A stretch of 51,981 bases of DNA from Stemphylium vesicarium (Eukaryota > Ascomycota > Dothideomycetes > Pleosporales > Pleosporaceae), in contig QXCR01000182.1 of NCBI GenBank assembly GCA_004380135.1, positions 1 to 51,981 on the forward strand. Reading direction: 5' to 3'. Shown piece after piece: positions 44,020 to 51,981 of this stretch. Position numbers and translations under genes: made by a program. How positions within the stretch are numbered: the stretch's first letter is position 1; the number at the start of each line of letters is the position of its first letter. A model generated the notes under the pieces. It was not told the origin of the DNA and did no database searches. It saw only the letters and a list, made by a program, of their open reading frames with translations.

Positions 44020-45259
44020 GGCGGCTTGTGTTTAGGATGAGGATTTACCGAATGCCGGCTAACGTTGCAGTCAAAGATAGAGCTTGGAAGGAACTCAGTC
44101 CGCCAGCTCTCGTCCGTAGTGTTGAGTTTTGACTCATCGTAATGGTTGGCTCTGAGTGCAGAGCAGTCGCTACCTTGGTAGTGGAAAGCGATCACCAAGC
44201 TTTGGACGAAGTATTTCGTAAAGAACGTCTCATACATCATTCGAATAATACTCACACACGACCAAATAGAGTCACCAGAAACCTCTATAGCAAATAATTC
44301 ATGCTACTTCAACTTGGAATATGGGCAAACACGATTTTGGTAGGCAAAGTAGCGCCTCATGTGCAAGCTTCGGAACCATTCCGAGGACCGGAATCTGATC
44401 AGACTGGAGCCTTGGGCTGAGGTGGCACAGGAACATCGGGGACCCCAACTGATTCGACCTGCAAATAAGACGTCAAATTAACCAAATTTTGTGTACGAAA
44501 CAACTTTCACACACAGGCTTAACGTAAACGCTCGCGATGGTTGATCAAGCTCTGAGTCGGCCGTCAGGTTGCACCGCTCCACCACACAAGGACGCCTAAT
44601 GCAAACTACCAGTAGTCGCTCCCTCCAGGATGCCACCCCTCCATGGTCACGAAACGCAACCGCGGGGCCACCATATTTCCCGATAGGAAACTCTACTGTG
44701 GCGATGAGTAACGCGGAAAGCTTGAAGTATACCCTCTAGGGACTTCGGAAGCCTTGGCAGTCCAATGCTGACTTCGACTACGGTAGAATGTCGATGTGTG
44801 GTGGGAAATTGCGTCGGGTACAGGCATGCGTTTCCAGAATCACCCAAGGAAGAGAAAGAAGTCTGGAAGGCTGGTCTGTTCGCACACGATACTCTGGTCA
44901 ACATTCCGCGGCCTCCTAGGAGCCCGCCTAATCTCTTACTGGCCTTGCCTTTTCATAGAATCATCGTTGAGATGCGGATTGGTGGGCTAGGCATTCGCGT
45001 TTTGCACGCGCGGCAGAGTAGCCGAGGCGGGCTGTGAACATGGACGCTACCGACGAGCTAGGAACGCGAGCAAGCGTCCCGTCGCAGGGGCCCACTTGCC
45101 TTGCTCAAGTCTTCCCTGATGGCCGTTGCTAGATGGAGCACTAGAACGAGCTTGGCAGGTTAGTGACAGTTGTGGAGTATACGAAATGCCCTCCCTTGCC
45201 TCTTCGAAAATAAAAGTATTGCTTCTGTTGCTTCCTCTCGTTTTGACAGTACCGACAAA
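44020..45259. other. Intergenic, 1.2 kb, upstream of the P450
   Basis: Divergent interval between the TAG-bearing gene and the P450. Overlapping short frames around 44647-45037 have no recognisable content. No RNA gene or repeat is recognised. Confidence 0.5.
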
Positions 45260-46937
45260 ATGCACAGTTCTGTATTGCTTACCCTCTGGGCGGGCGTCTC
45301 TTTCATCATATACAAGATCGTATCCTCGATCATCATCTCTCGCCGCCATGCTGCCGCCGCTCGTCAACTGGGTTGCCTACCAGCCCACCCTATGAAGCAA
45401 TCGGTGCTTGACCCTCTCGGATTCCAAAACATCTCCCGCATACTCAAAGCTGACAAAGCTGGTCGAATTCCGCAATATTTCAAGGAGCGCACTGACAGTG
45501 CTTGCGTTGAAAATGGCAAGAACATCACTACAATCCACCAGCACATCATGGGCGGAGAGTCTATATTCACTGTCGAGCCGAGGAACATTCAGGCCGTATT
45601 GGCAACACAATTTAAGGACTTTGGACTAGGGAAGGTCAGGAACAGGAACTTTTCCCCATTACTCGGTCACGGTATTGTGAGTAGCATGACTCTGATTCTT
45701 GTCGTGGAGGCAAGGCTCTAACAAAGGACAGTTTTCTACGGATGGCGAGCAGTGGGCACACGCGAGATCACTCCTTCGACCCCAGTTTGCGCGAGACCAA
45801 GTTAGTGACCTGGACCTCGAGGAAGAGCATGTGCAGAATATGTTGCGAGTAATACCTACAAACTCAACCGGATGGACAGACGCTGTCGACCTCAAGCCTC
45901 TCTTCTTCCGCCTGACAATCGACTCAGCTACCGAATTCTTGTTTGGCGAGAGTGTAGACTCGCAGCTTGCGGTCTTGCCCGATTATAAATCTAGCCGAGC
46001 TTCCATGGCCGTCAACGAACAAGAATTTGCTATCGCATTCGATAAATCTCAGAATGCAATCGCCACTGCTACTCGACTTGGAGATGCTTCATGGCTTTAT
46101 TACGACAAGGAAGATAAGGAGAACATCAGGCGCTGCCATGCGTTCATCGATCACTACGTCCAGCTTGCGCTTGCCAAGGAGAAGAACGCATCGCAAAAGA
46201 CCTCTCACGGAAAGCAGAAATATGTCTTCCTGGATGCTCTTGTGGAGTCGACACGCGACCCCGTAGAGCTACGCTCGCATCTGATCTCAATCCTGCTAGC
46301 GGGTCGTGATACCACGGCATCGCTGCTGTCATACGTCTTCATGTCCTTCGCCCAGCACCCCGAGTCGTACGAAAAGCTACGTGGCATCGTCAAGGAGACG
46401 TTCGGTACCTATTCCAACCCCAAGAACCTTACTTTCGAAGCCCTGAAGTCGTGCAACTATCTACAGTGGGTGCTGAATGAGAACCTTCGTCTCTACCCAG
46501 TTGTTCCCGTTGACGGACGCCGCGCGCTCCGCGACACTACTCTCCCCACCGGTGGTGGCCCCGACGGGACAGCCCCCGTGTACGTAAAGAAGGAAACGCA
46601 AGTAGACTACAGCGTATACGTCATGCACCGACGCCAAGATCTTTGGGGCCCCGATGCCGACGAATACAAGCCCGAGCGCTGGGATGGAAGGAAGAGCGGG
46701 TGGGAATACCTTCCCTTCAACGGCGGCCCAAGAATCTGCATTGGACAGCAGTTTGCTCTGACTGAAGCTGGATACGCGGTGGTAAGGCTGCTGCAAAGGT
46801 TCGAGAAGATTGAGAGCGCTGGCAACACGTGGGAGGAGAACGTTCCGGGTGGCGTGGGATACGTCAGGCACGCTCTGAGCTTGACGACGTGCCCAGCCGA
46901 TGGAGTCAAATTGAGGTTGAAGGAGGCCAGCGAGTGA
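45260..46937 (+). CDS. CYP52-type cytochrome P450 (alkane/fatty acid omega-hydroxylase-like)
   Basis: Exons 45260-45676 and 45732-46937 (55-nt intron, phase 0) give 540 residues. An N-terminal membrane anchor (Val-Leu-Leu-Thr-Leu-Trp-Ala-Gly-Val-Ser-Phe-Ile-Ile-Tyr) places it in the ER membrane. P450 marks: Asp-Gly-Glu-Gln-Trp-Ala-His-Ala-Arg (C helix), Leu-Ala-Gly-Arg-Asp-Thr-Thr-Ala (I helix), Glu-Asn-Leu-Arg (ExxR), and the heme loop Phe-Asn-Gly-Gly-Pro-Arg-Ile-Cys-Ile-Gly with the thiolate Cys at about 475. The heme-loop form, together with Leu-Arg-Leu-Tyr-Pro-Val-Val-Pro, is typical of CYP52/CYP539-like enzymes, which hydroxylate n-alkanes and fatty acids at the omega end in yeasts and moulds. 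Neighbours give no biosynthetic cluster, so a stand-alone catabolic role is likely. The upstream in-frame start at 45170 would put about 30 residues before the anchor and is less likely. Confidence 0.88.
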
Positions 46938-47272
46938 TTTCTATAGCTTTACCGTATTGGCGTCTTGCAATTCATGATTTGCTTGGAAGAGGGCGTGTTC
47001 GCATCGCAAGCACGTGAATGCATGGATGTGATTTTGTTTTTTCGGGGCCGAGTGAATCTGACATTGCGACGACTCTGAATGGGCCCCAGAGGCATCAACG
47101 AACCCGTGCCCAAAGCGTGCAGAGAGTGGCCGAGTCGGTATTTCTTCTTTCGCAGCATGTGGCGCTAGGCTAGTCGTGACGACGGCGGGCAAGGATCCAT
47201 CGCCGTCGGCGGGACCCTCTCCAAACTTTTGAGGCACTTTCCGACCAGCCATTACGCACCCCATCGACCATC
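46938..47272. other. Intergenic, P450 3' region and IF-2 promoter
   Basis: 335 bp without a gene; it must hold the P450 3' end and the promoter of the downstream IF-2 gene. No distinctive motif recognised. Confidence 0.5.
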
Positions 47273-50200
47273 ATGCGGAGAGCGCGTGGACTTCGGGTAA
47301 GCAGAAAGCGAAGAGCGAATTGGTTGCTGGACTCACAATTGACACATTGACAGGTCTCATCGACGCGAGATATTTGCATCTTCTGCGCCACTCGTCAATT
47401 GGCCGTCTCGAATTCGCTCCCTTCTCCATCCAGCGCTACTCAACGAAGGGAACTAAACTCGTCAAGCAGAGCCCCGAATTCGGCCGAAGGAATTGTATAC
47501 AAAGATGAAAACGAACGCGAGAAGCCCATGTCGCAGGCCGAGCGGATGCGGCAGGCGTTGGCCGCCAGCGCTGCTTTCGCCCCCCAACCGCAGCAAGGAG
47601 GATACATGTCACCGGCAGAGAGGATGAGAATGTCACTAGCGAGCCAGAGATCCCAGCAGCCTCAGCCACAAGCCTCACGACAGAATCCCCCCGACCGGCG
47701 GCCCGTGAACAACAGAGGAGGGGTCTTTGATGGACAGGGCCGCAACCAGAGCAGAGACAGATTCGCACCGGCCGCCCGAAGACTGGGTGGCAACGAACGG
47801 AATGACTATAGACCCCCACAGCAGAATCGGTATACCGTCAACATGGACTCGAGACCACAGGTCAGCACGCCTGCATTCCGCCCCGATTACTTGAAACGAC
47901 GCAACGAACCGCAGAATGAACGCGACCCGTTCGGCTCAGACTATCAGAGATCACCGCCTGTCTCTAGACCATTGCCGCAAAGAAAGACTCTGGATCAAGA
48001 CGAGATATCCAAGTTACTGGGCAATTCATCCACAACCAGCCGGTCGTCGAAGCCATACCAACCGCTTGCGAGGGACGTCAGAGCGCAACGGGCATGCTGG
48101 CATTGCGGCTCCAAAGAACACATGACCAATATATGCCCGGTGAAGCCGACGCTACGTGAGCAGCCACAGCAGCAAAAGACCGAACAGCGCACGACGACCT
48201 ACCGCCCGCCCCAACGCTACAAGGAGTCCATCTCAGACGCAGCAGAGGCCTGGGCACAAAGGTCAAAGGGCAACCTCGAGATCGACCTTCCTTCTCAAGC
48301 ACAGATGGAGGAAGATAGCAGGCGGCGTAACGAAATCGAGAATGAACGACGGCGAAGCCGATTCGCTTTCGACGAGCCTGTGGAAAAGAACCGGTTCGAG
48401 GAGCCTGAGCGGCGGCAGGGCGGAAACAAGAACAGGAAGGGGCGCATACAACGTTTTCAGGAAGATGACGAGGAAGATCGTCCATCGATCAGCAAGGCAG
48501 AGCGCAAGCGACTGCGGGCTGAGGCCAAGAAGGCGGCACAAGCGGAAAAGAACGAACCCACACCCATTTCTCTGCCAGAGTACATCAGCGTGGCCAACCT
48601 TGCCGGAGCCTTGAGGTTGAGGGTGGAAGACTTTGTGCAGAAGTTGGAAGACCTGGGTTTCGAGGATGTCCAGAACGACCATATCTTGAACGCCGAGCAT
48701 GCCGGACTCATCGCCCAAGAGTACAACTTCGAACCCATCTTCCAGTCCGAGGAAGACGATGGCGACTTATACCCTGTACCGCCCTTGGGACCCGAAGCTT
48801 ACGTTGAGCTACCCGCTCGACCGCCTGTTGTCACCATCATGGGTCACGTTGATCACGGCAAGACTACGATTCTCGACTACATGCGCTCGACCAGTGTTGC
48901 TGCTACAGAATTCGGTGGCATCACACAGCACATTGGTGCTTTCAGTGTTCCGCTAGCCAATGGCAAGAAGATCACCTTCCTCGACACCCCCGGTCACTCC
49001 GCTTTTGAGACGATGCGCGCTCGTGGTGCCAACGTCACCGATATCGTCGTGTTGGTGGTCGCCGCTGACGATTCGGTTATGCCACAGACTGTCGAAGCTA
49101 TCAAGCACGCACAGGCTGCAAAGGTGCCCATGATTGTTGCTATCAACAAGATTGACAAATCTCAAGCCGACCCGGATGCTGTCAAGCTGGATCTTGGCCG
49201 TCACGGTATTGAAATTGAAGACTTTGGTGGTGATATCCAGGCTGTTTGTGTCAGTGGAAAGACCGGTCAGGGCATACCAGATCTGGAAGAAGCAATTTCG
49301 ACACTTTCCGAGATGCTGGACCACCGTGCCGACCCGCAGGCCTCTGTTGAGGGATGGGTCTTGGAAGGTACGACGAAGAAGTCTGGCCGTATAGCTACCG
49401 TGCTTGTGCGCAGTGGTACACTTCGCCAAGGTACAGCCCTCGTTGCGGGAACTACGTGGACACGTGTACGTACTCTGCGCAACGAAGCCGGCGTCGTGGT
49501 CGATGAGGTCGGGCCTGGTATGGCTGTCGAAGTCGATGGATGGCGTGATCAGCCCATTGCCGGTGATGAAGTACTTCAGGCAGAGGACGAACAACATGCG
49601 ACGTCCGTGACAGAGCTACGTCTCGATAAGGTTGACAGAGAGCAGATGGCGCGCGACATGGAAGCCATCAACCAATCCCGCCGTCTGGAAGCCGAGCGCC
49701 GTGAAGCCGAGGAAGCTGCCGTCAATGCACTTGAAAATGGCGGGGAAGCTGCTGCTGTTGAGAAGAAGGAAACCGGTCCAGAGGTTGTAAGCTTCATCGT
49801 CAAAGGCGACGTCTCGGGTTCAGTGGAGGCAGTCATCGACTCTGTCGCAGCCCTCGGTAACGGAGAAGTATCCACACGCATCCTACGCCACGGAGTTGGT
49901 GCGCCTTCTGAATTCGACATTTCACACGCTGCCGATGCACAGGGCCACATTATAAACTTCAACACTACAATCCCCGGACACGTTTCCAAACTCGCAGAGG
50001 AGAAGGGCGTCAAGATCCTAGACAGCAACATCATCTACCGCGTTGTCGAAAACGTGAAGGAACTCTTGTCGGAGAAGCTCGCTCCAAAGGTCATCCAAAA
50101 GGTCACTGGAGAAGTAGAAATCGCAGCCGTCTTTGAGATTGGCCTAGGCGGTAAGAAGAAGATGAAGGTCGCAGGTTCCAAGGTGCGCAACGGCGTTGTC

Positions 50201-50467
50201 GACAGGGGCACCAAGGCAAGGGTTCTCCGTGGCGATGCGCTTGTTCATGATGGTAAGTTTCTTCCTACATCTCCTACTTCACAACGTTCCGCATACTAAT
50301 TTTCTCCTTTTCTAGGTGTGATTACCTCGCTCAAGAACCAGAAGAAGGATGTCGAGCAAATGCGCAAAGACACCGAATGTGGTATCTCGTTCGAGACATG
50401 GGAGGACTTCAAGGTCGGGGATAAGATTCAGTGCTATGAAGAGAAGTTTGAGAAGAGGAGCTTGTAA
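47273..50467 (+). CDS. Mitochondrial translation initiation factor IF-2
   Basis: Exons 47273-47296, 47354-50252 and 50316-50467 give 1024 residues, all phases consistent. Exon 1 plus the start of exon 2 form an Arg/Ser-rich presequence (Met-Arg-Arg-Ala-Arg-Gly-Leu-Arg, Val-Ser-Ser-Thr-Arg). A long Gln/Arg-rich N-domain follows, with a CCHC knuckle at about 256-269 (Cys-x2-Cys-x4-His-x4-Cys). An IF-2 N-terminal fold (Pro-Glu-Tyr-Ile-Ser-Val-Ala-Asn-Leu-Ala) comes before the GTPase domain: Gly-His-Val-Asp-His-Gly-Lys-Thr at about 505-512, Asp-Thr-Pro-Gly-His, Asn-Lys-Ile-Asp, and Ser-Gly-Lys-Thr. The C-terminal beta-barrel and C2 domain end in Gly-Asp-Lys-Ile-Gln-Cys-Tyr-Glu. IF-2 delivers initiator tRNA to the mitoribosome. 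The N-domain is longer than in bacterial or yeast forms. Confidence 0.93.
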
Positions 50468-50906
50468 GATAGTGTATCATCATGCGTTTCTTCTCTTAAT
50501 ATCGCTACTTACTTCCTTGGGGCATGTGTAGATAGATGGTAGGGGTTTTGTTGTCTGCGCTTTGCAACGGAGACGGATGAGATAGATATTTCAACATGTA
50601 AATATATGAATGTACGAATGTTGTAGAAATACTTGGATATCTGATACCATGTTACGGTACGTCTGCTTAATACTGTGTATAAGGTGTGCTTCCTCCGTTA
50701 GACGTAGCGCTGATGCAGGTATGCGTGCCCCTCTTTTTCATGGAAAGTTTCTTTGGTGGGACCATTCCTTCTACCCCACACCAGCCCATCTGTTTTTCTA
50801 ATTTCAACGGATACACAACGCCAACTCCCACCTCCTTGCTTTCGCAGCATTTTGTGGATGTACTTTATTAATGTTGCATTTTCTCCATCTTTCATCAACA
50901 AGCTCG
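50468..50906. other. Intergenic between IF-2 and tRNA-Asp
   Basis: 439 bp with no supported coding frame. AT-rich bases just after the IF-2 stop (50560-50610) probably belong to the 3' UTR and polyadenylation region. Confidence 0.5.
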
Positions 50907-50995
50907 TCTTCAGTAGTATAGTGGTCAGTATTTCCGCTTGTCATTACTTCGGTAACACAGCGCGGGAGACCGGGGTTCAATTCCCCGCTGGAGAG
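50907..50995 (+). tRNA. tRNA-Asp(GTC) with a 17-nt intron
   Basis: A full cloverleaf can be drawn. The acceptor arm TCTTCAG (50907-50913) pairs with CTGGAGA (50988-50994) with one T-G wobble; the discriminator is G50995. The D arm holds TAGTATAGTGGTCAGTA. The anticodon stem TCCGC (50933-50937) pairs with GCGGG (50962-50966), and the anticodon is GTC at 50940-50942. The T arm is CGGGG-TTCAATT-CCCCG, with a B-box-like GGTTCAATTCC. Between A37 (50943) and C38 (50961) lie 17 extra bases (50944-50960), at the standard nuclear tRNA intron position; with them removed the loop becomes TTGTCAC. The 3' CCA is not encoded, as expected. Pseudo-uridine and splicing are presumed. Transcription by RNA polymerase III from internal boxes is expected. 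The intron length could shift by a base. Confidence 0.92.
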
Positions 50996-51094
50996 CATCT
51001 GGTTATATCTTTTTGCTAGATTCCTGATCTGGAGATTAGGCCGCTGTGATTCAAGGCTTCTTTACTAGAGTTTTGGTATTAAGCTAGCCCACCC

Positions 51095-51135
51095 GGTTTC
51101 GAGTCACCCGGGGTTTCAACTCACTGACTCGAACC
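51095..51135. repeat. Subterminal inverted repeat near the transposase 3' end
   Basis: GGTTTCGAGT at 51095-51104 is inverted as ACTCGAACC at 51127-51135 (one base shorter), around a CACCCGG repeat (51090-51096 and 51105-51111). It sits 42 bp beyond the transposase stop, so it may be part of a terminal structure of the element. No partner end is inside the window. Confidence 0.4.
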
Positions 51136-51176
51136 ACCCATCCACACAGAAAATCAAGTTTATTCTCTCAACACCG

Positions 51177-51981
51177 TTATATTTGCCACTCTGTACACAT
51201 GGACTGAAGCGTTTGAGCTGCTGTTTCGGCTGCTACTCTCTCTGCAGCCCGTTCCTCAGCGTTGCTATCTCGTTGTGCCTCAAGAAGCTGTGAGGCTTGT
51301 ACAGCAACCATAATTGTATCTATCTCTGCAAAGCGCTCATTTGGATTTACACGAACTTTCTTTCGTGGCTGCTGAGGCTTAAGAGCCTCAAGTTGACTAT
51401 TAAGTCTTTTATTCTCTGTTTCAAGCTGTGTTGCTCGTATATTTGCTGCTCCAAGTGCCTTGCCAACTTTTTCAAGAAACTGATGAGTCTTGCGCCCGAG
51501 ATTCTCGTCCTTGTGAAGCTGTCGCTGCGCTACAAAAACCTCACGAGGTCCGTGAGGGGTAGAGAGATAAATCTCAGCAGGTTGAGGTTGATCCTGACGA
51601 GGTGGCGTGATAGGCCTTTGAGATATCTGAGATGAGTTGACTACCCGGTCAATATTGAATGGACAGATGCCAGCAGTAGCCCATCCTGCTCGTATAACTC
51701 TCTCAGTAATTGCGCGCTCTCTTGCGTGATAATAAGCTGTAATAAACCGCTCTTTTTTAACAGGCGCTGCGTCGTTAAGGTACGAGAGGGCCTGGATTTG
51801 CTGCCGGTAGAACCTCTTCACGACGGAGAATACTGAGAGGTCTAGAGGCTGTAGGACATGAGAAGAATGAGCAGGTAGAAACAAAAGATAGACTTTGTTC
51901 TGTTTGCAAGCCCATAGGAAATCCAGGCTAATGTGGCTGCCGTGGCCATCTAGGATCAGCATCCTCCAACGATCGTCTAAT
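51177..51981 (-). mobile_element. pogo/Fot1-type DDE transposase, C-terminal part (runs off the window)
   Basis: An open minus-strand frame runs from the window end to a stop at 51177 (about 268 codons). It contains Leu-Ile-Leu-Asp-Gly-His-Gly-Ser-His, with the second catalytic Asp of the DDE_1 fold, then Leu-Pro-Ala-His-Ser-Ser-His-Val-Leu-Gln-Pro-Leu-Asp-Leu-Ser-Val-Phe, with the third catalytic Asp. These two boxes identify pogo/Fot1 members of the Tc1-mariner superfamily. The C-terminus has a leucine-zipper-like heptad stretch (Gln-Leu-Glu-Thr-Glu-Asn-Lys-Arg-Leu) and a basic patch. No stop or frameshift is seen in the visible part, so the element may be young or active. The N-terminal DNA-binding domain and first Asp lie outside the window. 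It begins 182 bp downstream of the tRNA-Asp gene. Confidence 0.85.

Noticed and set aside
45260..46937. P450 as part of a secondary-metabolite cluster
   Set aside because: No polyketide synthase, NRPS, terpene cyclase, transporter or tailoring enzyme nearby; flanking genes are housekeeping or unknown.
48953..49597. 214-codon minus-strand frame
   Set aside because: Antisense to the GTPase domain of IF-2.
1..51981. CRISPR arrays, bacterial operons, riboswitches, rRNA genes
   Set aside because: No regularly spaced repeats of that kind, no Shine-Dalgarno-linked operons and no rRNA-like sequence seen; the gene structure is eukaryotic throughout.

Overview
This window reads as nuclear DNA of a filamentous ascomycete (Pezizomycotina; a Dothideomycete is plausible, but I cannot fix the order from sequence alone). 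The evidence is many short GT-AG introns of about 47-140 nt with CTAAC-type branch points, a moderate GC content, fungal-specific protein families (Nop9, a CYP52-type P450, an RNAi-type RdRP, Ser/Thr-rich wall proteins) and two transposon remnants at the window edges. I rebuilt exon joins by hand by matching donor/acceptor phase to protein continuity; exon coordinates are given in each entry.

Layout. 1-0.28 kb: decayed Ty1/copia reverse transcriptase, abutting the 3' end of a RINT1/Tip20-type vesicle-tethering gene (minus). 3.1-7.9 kb: divergent from it, Nop9 (18S rRNA maturation), then a group II PLP-dependent decarboxylase. 8.2-9.6 kb: two unrecognised minus-strand genes. 10.5-13.0 kb: a broken copy of a large fungal membrane protein with several nonsense codons and frame changes. 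13.9-15.7 kb: secreted type B carboxylesterase. 16.1-16.6 kb: small mitochondrial-type protein with LEA-like 11-residue repeats. 17.4-19.7 kb: secreted mucin-like Ser/Thr protein. 21.9-23.3 kb: Gln/Pro-rich putative regulator, separated by about 6.2 kb of apparently gene-free DNA from a divergent small GPI-type wall protein at 29.5 kb.

31-35.9 kb: proline-rich NPF-motif protein, the cohesin acetyltransferase Eco1 and a divergent RimJ/RimL-type GNAT. 36.1-38.3 kb: a predicted mitochondrial protein and mitochondrial ClpP, transcribed divergently from 151 bp. 39.0-43.1 kb: an intact RNA-dependent RNA polymerase of the quelling/RNAi type, tail-to-tail (93 bp) with an unrecognised gene that carries an in-frame TAG. 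45.3-46.9 kb: CYP52-type P450. 47.3-50.5 kb: mitochondrial translation initiation factor IF-2 with an N-terminal CCHC knuckle. 50.9 kb: an intron-containing tRNA-Asp(GTC), followed by a pogo/Fot1-type transposase that runs off the window end.

Most genes are unrelated housekeeping or accessory genes, not a pathway. Functional threads are mitochondrial biology (ClpP and its divergent partner, IF-2, the LEA-like protein), cell surface/secretion (two wall proteins, esterase) and genome defence (RdRP, with transposon debris and a decayed gene nearby). I did not find a clear multi-gene novel system. The best leads are the decayed membrane protein gene, the nonsense-bearing neighbour of RdRP, the IF-2 zinc knuckle, the ClpP divergent pair and the 6.2 kb gene-free interval.
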